Below are positions 57,282 to 64,000 of a DNA stretch of 64,000 bases, piece by piece. This DNA is from Phyllobacterium sp. 628 (GTDB taxonomy: Bacteria > Pseudomonadota > Alphaproteobacteria > Rhizobiales > Rhizobiaceae), in contig NZ_CP050301.1 in the NCBI RefSeq assembly GCF_014189505.1, positions 3,603,501 through 3,667,500 on the forward strand, in the 5' to 3' direction. The position numbers and the translations under genes are program-made. Below the pieces are notes generated by a model. That model saw nothing but the letters and a program-made list of their open reading frames with translations, was not told the origin of the DNA and ran no database searches. The stretch's first letter is position 1; each line of letters opens with the position of its first letter.

Positions 57282-57581
57282 ATGGTGCGGGCGAAAAATC
57301 TTGTTTCGCGGCGAGTGTTTATTAATCAGGATACTTTCACCGAAATGGTGGTTTGGCTTGTACCCTCGCCGCTGAAGGGCAGCAGCCATCAATACAAATA
57401 CCGTTTTGCCTTGGTGGCAAACAACGTCTGCGTGCTCAGATACGACAACGAAGCTGGCAAGGGTGACCACAAACATATTGGAGAGGTCGAAATTCCCTAT
57501 GTATTTTCGACCATAAATACACTTCTTCTGGACTTCAGGAATGACGTAGAGAGATGGCTCCATGACAACAATCGTGTTTAA
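57282..57581 (+). CDS. TumE-like (DUF6516) toxin candidate
   Basis: A 99-residue basic protein, beginning MVRAKNLVSRRVFINQ and carrying HQYKYRFALVANNVCVLRYD and GDHKHIGEVEIPYVF. This is the pattern I know from DUF6516/TumE toxins, which are paired with an HTH partner. The gene overlaps the downstream HTH gene by 20 bases, the usual toxin-antitoxin layout. It sits between choV and a palindromic repeat. The assignment is from memory of the family, and toxicity is untested. Confidence 0.7.
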   Translation: MVRAKNLVSRRVFINQDTFTEMVVWLVPSPLKGSSHQYKYRFALVANNVCVLRYDNEAGKGDHKHIGEVEIPYVFSTINTLLLDFRNDVERWLHDNNRV

Positions 57582-57912
57582 GGTACAAACACTCGCTTCT
57601 GCCCTTGATGACGTGGAAATCGCATTGGAGACCGGGAAGGCCGACGCGACACCTCAGTTCAATTTCGTATCATGGGAACTGATGCACAAAATCTTATCGC
57701 CAAAGCGGCTGGAAATCGTGCAGGCCATGACCGGCGCTGGCCCCTTGAGCATCCGGGAAATCTCCCGCCGCGTGGGCCGCGATTTCAAAGGCGTGCATTC
57801 GGATGCCACATTACTTTTGAACGCAGGTGTCATCAACAAAACCGACAAGAGTAAGGTGGTCTTCCCTTACGATAAGATTCACATCGATTTTGAGATTTCA
57901 GCAGCAGCTTAG
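57562..57912 (+). CDS. HTH partner of the TumE-like protein, antitoxin candidate
   Basis: A 116-residue protein with a winged helix: MHKILSPKRLEIVQAMTGAG, PLSIREISRRVGRDFKGVHS, DATLLLNAGVINKTD. This is the HVO_A0114-type DNA-binding family often encoded beside TumE toxins. It overlaps the upstream gene by 20 bases, so the two are translated together. It may repress its own operon, which cannot be read from the sequence. Confidence 0.75.
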   Translation: MTTIVFKVQTLASALDDVEIALETGKADATPQFNFVSWELMHKILSPKRLEIVQAMTGAGPLSIREISRRVGRDFKGVHSDATLLLNAGVINKTDKSKVVFPYDKIHIDFEISAAA

Positions 57913-57924
57913 AAAAATGACGCT

Positions 57925-58188
57925 CTAATTATCGTCTTCCTCATCATCATCCCCGGATTTATTGGCCGGTTCCCATGCATGTGGTGATACTTTTTTCTGC
58001 GTGTTTGAATCGGTGAATATCCACCAGCCCGCATCGGTTTCGTCCCACTGACCGCCCGTAGCTTTCAGCCGATCAAGTGAGCGGTATTGCGCGAGGGATT
58101 CGTTCTCCTGCCCGTCTTCATCTTTCCAGAAGACCTGCACTTTGCTGCCGTCTTTTGGCGCTGTCGCAATCGGTTGACGTCCACTCAT
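57925..58188 (-). CDS. Small DUF551-like protein
   Basis: An 87-residue protein from ATG 58188 (GGAGGAACTGTT upstream). N-terminal RQPIATAPKDGSKVQVFW is the pattern of DUF551, common in phage and Rhizobiales proteins. The middle is Trp-rich (GGQWDETDAGWWIFTD), and the tail is acidic (SGDDDEEDD). The function is unknown. It lies between the TumE pair and repeat copy 2. Confidence 0.7.
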   Translation of the reverse strand: MSGRQPIATAPKDGSKVQVFWKDEDGQENESLAQYRSLDRLKATGGQWDETDAGWWIFTDSNTQKKVSPHAWEPANKSGDDDEEDDN

Positions 58189-58210
58189 AACAGTTCCTCC
58201 TGCAAATCGT

Positions 58211-58337
58211 GTTGTGCGTGGTTCGACAAGCTCACCATGAGGGACCAGATGAGCTGCAAAACCATCTGAGGAATTCCAGAATATGGCTTTCCAATCCTCA
58301 CTATCCCACATGGTGAGCTTGTCGAACCACGCACAAC
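58211..58337. repeat. Dispersed palindromic repeat, copy 2
   Basis: Inverted arms 58211-58244 and 58304-58337 (34 bases, one mismatch) contain the same GTGCGTGGTTCGACAAGCTC as copy 1 at 5662. It is oriented opposite to copy 1 and shares AGTGAGGATTG in the centre. It lies between the DUF551-like gene and dppF, 36 bases from the dppF stop. Confidence 0.85.
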
Positions 58338-58372
58338 AATTATGCCAATAACGGACGAACTATTCCGGAAAA

Positions 58373-59206
58373 TCAAGCCGCAGCTTTTTTCTTCTCCAGG
58401 CGTGCCTTGATGCTGGCGACATCGGATTTCGGCGTCGCTGCAAACAGGGTCTTCGTATAGCTGTGCTGCGGATTGGAGAACACCTCTTCCCGCGTGCCAT
58501 ATTCGACAACTTCACCGTAATACATCACCATCACCTCATCGGCGATGTAACGCACCACCGACAAATCGTGGCTGATGAACACATAGGTCAGGTTGAATTC
58601 GTCCTGCAGATCAGCAAGCAGGTTAAGCACCTGGGCCTGAACCGACAGATCCAGCGCCGAAACCGGCTCGTCCAGAACAAGCAGGCTGGGGCTCAGCATC
58701 AATGCACGCGCAATGGCGATACGCTGGCGCTGACCGCCGGAGAACATGTGCGGATAGCGGTTATAGTGTTCCGGACCAAGACCAACCTTCACCAGCATCT
58801 GCATGGCTAGTTCGCGCCGTTCGGCGGCAGTCTTGTTGGTGTTGAGCAACAGTGGCTCACCCAGAACTTCGCCGATCTTCTGGCGCGGGTTCAGTGAACC
58901 ATAGGGATTCTGGAAGATAATCTGCACCTTGCGGCGCATTTCCGGCGTCACGCGATCCTTGGCTATATTGATGGGTTTGCCATCAATCAGCAGTTCACCT
59001 TCGGATTGTGGATCAATCAGCGTAAGGATACGGCCGAGCGTTGATTTTCCGCAGCCGCTTTCGCCAACGATTGCCAGTGTCTTGCCCTTCTCCAGTGTGA
59101 AGCTCACACCTTTGACGGCACGGACAGTTTTGGCTTTGCCGAACAGGCCGCCGGCCACATGATAATCGCGAACGATATTGCGGCCTTCAAGAACGATCTC
59201 GCTCAT
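58373..59206 (-). CDS. dppF: Peptide ABC transporter ATPase, DppF-like
   Basis: A 277-residue Opp/Dpp-type ATPase. Walker [13 protein letters not shown], signature [17 protein letters not shown], Walker [15 protein letters not shown]. The C-terminal peptide-transport extension ([15 protein letters not shown]) is present. It overlaps dppD by four bases and is last in the operon. Confidence 0.9.
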   Translation of the reverse strand: MSEIVLEGRNIVRDYHVAGGLFGKAKTVRAVKGVSFTLEKGKTLAIVGESGCGKSTLGRILTLIDPQSEGELLIDGKPINIAKDRVTPEMRRKVQIIFQNPYGSLNPRQKIGEVLGEPLLLNTNKTAAERRELAMQMLVKVGLGPEHYNRYPHMFSGGQRQRIAIARALMLSPSLLVLDEPVSALDLSVQAQVLNLLADLQDEFNLTYVFISHDLSVVRYIADEVMVMYYGEVVEYGTREEVFSNPQHSYTKTLFAATPKSDVASIKARLEKKKAAA

Positions 59207-60060
59207 GGCGCTACTCCTGCATTGGCAGCTTCGTTCTTCATGAAGTCCGCAACGGTCGACAGGCGGTCGCCTGTGGCGTTTTCCGGCAGGGCAGAGAGAA
59301 GTGCACGCGTATAGGGACTTTTGGGCGATTCAAACAGCGAAAGCACATCGGCCTCCTCCATCTTGCGCCCCTTGTACTGAACGATAACGCGGTCAGCGGT
59401 TTCCGCAACCACGCCCATATCATGGGTGATCATGATCAGACCCATGCCATGTTCCGCCTGAAGCTTGACCAGCAGATCAAGGATCTGCTTCTGGATCGTG
59501 ACGTCAAGCGCCGTTGTCGGCTCGTCGGCAATCAGCAGCTTCGGATTGCAAGCAATGGCGATTGCAATCATGACGCGCTGACACTGGCCACCGGACATCT
59601 GGTGCGGGAACGAATTCAGCCGCTCCGCCGGTGTCGGGATACCGACAAGTTCAAGCAGTTCAATGGCCCGCTTGCGCCGTGCCTTGCCATCCATTTTCAT
59701 GTGGAAGCGCAGAACTTCTTCCAACTGGAAGCCAACCGTGAAGCAAGGATTGAGACTTGCCATCGGTTCCTGAAAAATCATTGCCACATCGCGGCCAACG
59801 ATTTCCCGGCGCTGTTTGCTGGTCATGGTCAGCATATCATGACCATTGAAGGTCATGATATCTGCCGTCACTGTTGCGGTCTTCGGCAACAGACCCATCA
59901 CGGCAAGCATGGCCACGGATTTACCCGAACCGGACTCGCCAACAATGGCCAGCACTTCACGCGCGTCGACGGAAAGATCAATGCCCTGCACAGCCATGAA
60001 CTGGCCGCTGCTTGTGTCAAAACCAACGGAAAGGTTCTTTATTTCGAGTAGCTTCGTCAT
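59203..60060 (-). CDS. dppD: Peptide ABC transporter ATPase, DppD-like
   Basis: A 285-residue ATPase. Walker [13 protein letters not shown], signature [16 protein letters not shown] and Walker [15 protein letters not shown]. The signature has Cys instead of Gln or Arg at the fifth position (SGGQC), a small departure. It is coupled to dppF by a four-base overlap and follows dppC by two bases. Confidence 0.9.
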   Translation of the reverse strand: MTKLLEIKNLSVGFDTSSGQFMAVQGIDLSVDAREVLAIVGESGSGKSVAMLAVMGLLPKTATVTADIMTFNGHDMLTMTSKQRREIVGRDVAMIFQEPMASLNPCFTVGFQLEEVLRFHMKMDGKARRKRAIELLELVGIPTPAERLNSFPHQMSGGQCQRVMIAIAIACNPKLLIADEPTTALDVTIQKQILDLLVKLQAEHGMGLIMITHDMGVVAETADRVIVQYKGRKMEEADVLSLFESPKSPYTRALLSALPENATGDRLSTVADFMKNEAANAGVAP

Positions 60061-60062
60061 GA

Positions 60063-60980
60063 TCAGCTCCTCTTCAACTTGGGATCAAGCGCATCACGCA
60101 ATCCGTCACCGACGAGATTGATGGCAAGCACCGTGATCAGAATGGCAAGACCGGGGAATGTGACCACCCACCAGGCACGCAGGATAAATTCGCGGGCTTC
60201 GGCAAGCATTGTGCCCCATTCCGGTGTCGGTGGTTGTGCGCCCATGCCGAGGAAGCCAAGAGCCGCAGCTTCAAGAATAGCATTCGAGAAAGACAGCGTT
60301 CCCTGCACAATCAATGGTGCAAGGCAATTTGGCAGGATTGTCTTGAACATCAGACGAATGTGACCAGCACCAGCCAGCTTGGCTGCGATGACATATTCAC
60401 GGTTCTTTTCGCTCATCACAGCTGCACGGGTCAGGCGAGCAAAGTGCGGCTGCAGAACCAGCGCAATGGCAATCATCGCGTTGAACAGACCCGGTCCCAA
60501 AATAGCGACAAGCACGAGGGCCAGAAGCAAGGGCGGGAAAGCCAGAATGATATCCATGATACGCATGATCAGCGCATCGACCCAGCCACGGAAATAACCG
60601 GCGAGAACGCCGAGGATCACACCGGTGACCATCGATATTGCAACAACGATCAGACCGATGAACAGCGAGAACCGGGCCCCATAGATCAGGCGCGACAGCA
60701 GATCGCGGCCCACAGCATCCGTACCAAGCAGGAAGTTGGAATTGCCGCCCTCCTGCCACGCCGGTGGTGTCAGCAGCGCTTCGCGGTATTGTTCATACGG
60801 CGCATGCGGAGCAATCAGCGGGCCTAAGACAGCAACCAAAACCAGAAACGCCAGAACGGTAAGACCGATAACCGCGCCTTTGTTGACGCTGAAATAGAAC
60901 CAGAATTCAGCGAACCGGCCCATGCGGGCCGTTGATGGAGCCGCAACGAGCGGCACGGGAGGGGAAACTTCGTTACTCAC
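60063..60980 (-). CDS. dppC: Peptide ABC transporter permease, DppC-like
   Basis: A 305-residue permease with a long cytoplasmic N-terminus, about six helices and the EAA loop [41 protein letters not shown] is typical of DppC. It lies seven bases after dppB. Confidence 0.92.
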   Translation of the reverse strand: MSNEVSPPVPLVAAPSTARMGRFAEFWFYFSVNKGAVIGLTVLAFLVLVAVLGPLIAPHAPYEQYREALLTPPAWQEGGNSNFLLGTDAVGRDLLSRLIYGARFSLFIGLIVVAISMVTGVILGVLAGYFRGWVDALIMRIMDIILAFPPLLLALVLVAILGPGLFNAMIAIALVLQPHFARLTRAAVMSEKNREYVIAAKLAGAGHIRLMFKTILPNCLAPLIVQGTLSFSNAILEAAALGFLGMGAQPPTPEWGTMLAEAREFILRAWWVVTFPGLAILITVLAINLVGDGLRDALDPKLKRS

Positions 60981-60987
60981 GGGTTCC

Positions 60988-61995
60988 TCACTTTACGCGA
61001 ATGCGCGGATTGACGACCGCATAGAGCAGATCAACAATCAAATTAACGGTCATGACGATCAACGCGACCAGCATAAGGCCACCCTGCACGACGACATAGT
61101 CGCGCTTGGCGATAGCGTCGATCATCCATTTGCCAATACCCGGCCAGGAGAAAATCGTCTCGGTCAGAATAGCACCTGCCATCAGCAGGCCCATCTGCAG
61201 ACCAATGGTGGTGATGACGGGGATCATGGCATTGCGCAAGGCATGCACGCCAATGACGCGCTTGGGGGCAAGGCCCTTGGCACGCGCTGTACGCACATAG
61301 TCTTCGCCCAGCACTTCAAGCATGGCTGAACGCGTTTGCCGTGCAATAACTGCCAGCGGAATAGTCCCGAGCACGATCGTCGGCAAAATAAGATGCGAGA
61401 AGGCTGACTTGAATGCGCCCTTCGGACCCGAAATCAGGCTGTCTATCAGCATGAAGCCGGTCGTCGGCTTGAAGAAATAGATCAGGTCCATCCGTCCGGA
61501 AACCGGCGTCCAGTGCAGAATACCCGCAAACAGGATAATGAGCAGAATACCCCACCAGAAGATCGGCATGGAATAACCGACGAGGGCAATGCCCATGCTC
61601 AACTGATCGAATACCGAACCGCGCTTGACCGCAGCGAAAATGCCCGCCGGAATGCCAATGATAACGGCAAACAGCATGGCGCAGATACTGAGCTCCAGCG
61701 TTGCCGGAAAGAGCGTCAGAAAATCAGCAAGAACCGCGCGTTTACTCGCGATCGACGTGCCGAAATCACCATGGAAGATATTCCAGAGGAACAAAAAGTA
61801 CTGCTCCCATATCGGCTTGTTGAAGCCAAACTGCTCCATCAGCATCTGGTGGCGTTCGGGCGTCATGCCACGTTCGCCCGCAAGCGCAATGATGGGATCG
61901 CCGGGAAGCAGGCGGATGAAGATAAAAGCCACAAAGCTGATACCGATAAATGTCGGGACCAGCAGCAGCACTCGTGAAGCGATGTATCGGAACAT
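60988..61995 (-). CDS. dppB: Peptide ABC transporter permease, DppB-like
   Basis: A 335-residue permease starting MFRYIASRVLLLVPTFIGIS with six helices, the LLPGDPI segment of DppB, and the EDYVRTARAKGLAPKRVIGVH loop (in two parts: EDYVRTARAKG, LAPKRVIGVH). It is separated from dppA by a strong terminator hairpin, so it is expressed by read-through. Confidence 0.93.
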   Translation of the reverse strand: MFRYIASRVLLLVPTFIGISFVAFIFIRLLPGDPIIALAGERGMTPERHQMLMEQFGFNKPIWEQYFLFLWNIFHGDFGTSIASKRAVLADFLTLFPATLELSICAMLFAVIIGIPAGIFAAVKRGSVFDQLSMGIALVGYSMPIFWWGILLIILFAGILHWTPVSGRMDLIYFFKPTTGFMLIDSLISGPKGAFKSAFSHLILPTIVLGTIPLAVIARQTRSAMLEVLGEDYVRTARAKGLAPKRVIGVHALRNAMIPVITTIGLQMGLLMAGAILTETIFSWPGIGKWMIDAIAKRDYVVVQGGLMLVALIVMTVNLIVDLLYAVVNPRIRVK

Positions 61996-62011
61996 GGTAA
62001 CCTAATAAAAA

Positions 62012-62037
62012 GCGGTACCGGCCGAAGCCGGTACCGC
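62012..62037 (-). terminator. Perfect terminator between dppA and dppB
   Basis: GCGGTACCGGC (62012-62022) pairs with GCCGGTACCGC (62027-62037), 11 bp, around a four-base loop that reads TTCG on the minus strand, followed by TTTTTATT. A stable UUCG tetraloop terminator inside an operon, 11 bases after the dppA stop. Confidence 0.9.
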
Positions 62038-62047
62038 GAGGAGTGAA

Positions 62048-63652
62048 TTACTCGGTGATGTCAACATCGGCGAAGTTGTGAACACCGAACGCGCTCTGCA
62101 CGTAACCGGTCACATTCTTCGTCGTAACATCAGTTACCAACGAGTGCGCCAAAGTGGCCCATGGCGCTTCACGCTTGAAGATGACCTGAGCCTGTTCGTA
62201 AAGCTTGGTACGTTCAGCCTGGTCGGCAGTCACAGCAGCCTTGTCGATAATCGCGGTGAACTCTTTGTTGCACCATGCTGTACGATTGGCCTGACCAACG
62301 GCCTGGCACGAAAGCAATACGGCAAGGAAGTTATCCGGATCACCATTGTCACCGGTCCAACCGAGAATAACCGCACCATCGTGCTTTGGATCGGATGCGC
62401 GCTTCAGATATTCCTGCCAATCATAGCTGACGATTTCGACCTTCACGCCGACCTTGGCGAAATCGGACTGCAAGAGTTCTGCAGTACGGCGACCATTTGG
62501 CATGTAAGGACGCGCAACCGGCATTGCCCAGATCTTCATGGACAGATTCTTGACGCCAGCCTTTTCGAGAGCCTTCTTGGCTGCTTCAGGATTGTATTCG
62601 TCATCCTTGATAGCCTTGTCATAGGACCACATTGTCGGAGGAATTGGATTAACCGCCGGTGTGCCCTGACCAAGATAGACAGCGTCTACAATCGCCTTCT
62701 TGTCGATGGCCATGTTGAGCGCCTTGCGCACTTCCGGCTTGTCGAAAGGTGCCTGGGTCGTATTGTAACCAAGATAAGCAACATTCAGACCGGGCTTCTG
62801 AATAACCTTCAGGTTGGCATCTGCCTTGAGGCCTGCCACATCAGCTGGATCAGGATAGATGGTGATGTTGCATTCGCCTGCCTTGATCTTCTGTACGCGT
62901 ACAGCAGCATCAGTCGTTATGGCGAAAATCAGATTGTCGAGCTTTACTTTGCCCTTCCAGTAACCCGGGTTGGCTTCGTAACGGATAGCGGTGTTGAGCT
63001 GATAATCAACAAACTGATACGGTCCAGTACCAACGGGCTGTTCGTTGAATTTCTGCGGCGTACCGTCGGCCAGAAGCTTGTCGGCATATTCCTTCGATAC
63101 GATCGACGAGAAATCCATCGCAAGACCTGCAAGCATAGGGGCGCTTGGCTTGTTCAGCGAAATCTTGACCGTCAGATCATCGACTTTCTTGACGTCTTTG
63201 ATCAGCTTGGGGAAATCCATGCTTTCAAAATATTCGTAAGTGGCGCCTTCAACATATTTGGCCCACTTGCTGCCTTCCTTCTGGCGTTCGAAGGAGAAAA
63301 CAACGTCATCAGCATTCATGTCGCGGGTTGGCGTGAAAAAGCTGGTTGTCTGGAATTTGACGCCTGGACGCAATTTGAATGTATATTCAAGACCGTCATC
63401 GGAAATCGTCCAGCTTGTTGCCAGGCTAGGCTCAACTTCTGATGTACCCAGCTTGAATTCAACCAGCTTGTTGAAAACAGCCTGTCCGGTCGCGTCAAGC
63501 GTTTCACCGCCGGTATAAAGCGCAGGATCGAAACCGCCGGGAGCAGCTTCAGAGCAGAACACGAGATTTTTCGCCGAGGCTCCACCTGCCATCAGCCCAC
63601 CCGTCAACATTGCAAGCGCTGTCGCCGCAAGGAATTTCTTGTAGGTCTTCAT
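62048..63652 (-). CDS. dppA: Dipeptide/peptide ABC transporter binding protein
   Basis: A 534-residue periplasmic SBP_bac_5 protein. ATG 63652 follows GAAGGTGGAAAA; an opening to 63739 lacks a ribosome site. Signal peptide KKFLAATALAMLTGGLMAGG, mature NLVFCSEAAPGGFDPALYT (a Cys near the start is not in a lipobox). DVVFSFERQ, NLIFAITTDAAVRVQKIKAG and AYLGYNTTQAPFDKPEVRKA fit DppA. Dipeptides are likely, and haem or delta-aminolevulinate is known for relatives. Confidence 0.92.
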   Translation of the reverse strand: MKTYKKFLAATALAMLTGGLMAGGASAKNLVFCSEAAPGGFDPALYTGGETLDATGQAVFNKLVEFKLGTSEVEPSLATSWTISDDGLEYTFKLRPGVKFQTTSFFTPTRDMNADDVVFSFERQKEGSKWAKYVEGATYEYFESMDFPKLIKDVKKVDDLTVKISLNKPSAPMLAGLAMDFSSIVSKEYADKLLADGTPQKFNEQPVGTGPYQFVDYQLNTAIRYEANPGYWKGKVKLDNLIFAITTDAAVRVQKIKAGECNITIYPDPADVAGLKADANLKVIQKPGLNVAYLGYNTTQAPFDKPEVRKALNMAIDKKAIVDAVYLGQGTPAVNPIPPTMWSYDKAIKDDEYNPEAAKKALEKAGVKNLSMKIWAMPVARPYMPNGRRTAELLQSDFAKVGVKVEIVSYDWQEYLKRASDPKHDGAVILGWTGDNGDPDNFLAVLLSCQAVGQANRTAWCNKEFTAIIDKAAVTADQAERTKLYEQAQVIFKREAPWATLAHSLVTDVTTKNVTGYVQSAFGVHNFADVDITE

Positions 63653-63985
63653 TTTTCCACCTTCAGAGGTTTTTTGTGTTGCCGGCCCCCTTGCCCGCAA
63701 CCGAGGTTGCATGGAAGCCTTTGCAATGTCGCAATGCAAGCAGATTTATTCGCAGTCAACCTGTTCGCGCACGAAGAATCGAAGTTTCTGGGGAATTTTT
63801 TTAATAAAGCCACAAAAATAGCGAAATTCACTAAAACTGCTGCTTACAACTCAATCGAAATAGTGTTTTTAAAACCACATATTTCAGTCAAACCTGTACT
63901 CTATCTAACTTTTTGACATAGTTAACGTCTGGATCGAGACCCAAACTCGTGTCAGAAGGCATAAAACCGAGTGAGGAGACGCATA
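63653..63985. other. 333-bp AT-rich gap upstream of dppA
   Basis: No gene is supported. The sequence is markedly AT-rich between 63790 and 63920, as expected for the divergent promoters of dppA and the gene beginning at 63986. TTGACA occurs at 63913 on the plus strand but no matching -10 is at a normal distance. Confidence 0.45.
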
Positions 63986-64000
63986 GTGAAGATTCAAGGT
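63986..64000 (+). CDS. Start of an unidentified gene, 3' end missing
   Basis: GTG at 63986 with GAGGAG about seven bases upstream opens five codons (MKIQG) and runs out of the window. The good ribosome site is the only evidence. The product cannot be identified. Confidence 0.4.

Noticed and set aside
62078..63442. 454-codon plus-strand frame opposite dppA
   Set aside because: A shadow of dppA; no start site or recognisable domain.
63913..63941. TTGACA as a promoter for the last gene
   Set aside because: No acceptable -10 at 16-18 bases; left unassigned.

Overview
The window looks like the chromosome of an alphaproteobacterium of the order Rhizobiales, most like the Brucella/Ochrobactrum group. 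The evidence is a fused trpE(G) with a Trp-rich leader peptide, a three-gene cytochrome bc1 operon beside apt, a choXWV choline transporter, an Lrp-type regulator divergent from putA, and moderately GC-rich coding sequence. These assignments come from reading the translated sequence; no database search was run. No rRNA, tRNA, CRISPR array, prophage or intact insertion sequence was seen.

Layout. 0-7.4 kb is housekeeping: a truncated Ala/Pro-rich protein, prs, a convergent chrA chromate transporter, rplY-pth-ychF, a dispersed palindromic repeat, two tandem MaoC-type hydratases and apt. 7.4-14.4 kb holds petABC (bc1 complex) and two tandem 616-residue ABC exporter genes, one of them broken by a single-base frameshift. 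15-21 kb has trmL, a livJ-like binding protein, hemF, a DUF1059 protein and a cca-Nudix-DUF1285 operon. 21-28 kb is a four-gene MoxR/DUF58/BatA-like/DUF4159 membrane operon. 28-35 kb holds single genes (GNAT, glutathionyl-hydroquinone reductase, Nudix, phosphoesterase, hydrolases) and leuA with a leucine-rich leader ORF. 36-37.4 kb is a probable acquired DUF4143 ATPase behind four 22-bp iterons. 37.5-46.3 kb is trpL-trpE(G)-CDF transporter, fhs, putA and putR. 46.4-53.4 kb contains a possible 28-residue small protein and a five-gene operon of unknown function (coiled-coil protein, unknown, AAA+ ATPase, probable DUF6638, membrane DUF2333) interrupted by a 160-bp palindromic element. 53.5-64 kb carries tdk, choXWV, a TumE-like toxin-antitoxin pair, a second copy of the palindromic repeat and dppABCDF.

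How the parts work together. Amino-acid supply is controlled by transcript structure: trp and leu each have a leader ORF whose predicted transcription start falls on or next to its ATG, so both may be leaderless attenuators. Proline use is set by putA/putR. The dpp and cho uptake operons both place a hairpin after the gene for the binding protein, which would give more binding protein than permease. The most promising undescribed material is the five-gene ATPase operon, the iteron-DUF4143 unit, the 28-residue peptide whose coding end lies inside a terminator-like hairpin, and the two families of palindromic repeats.
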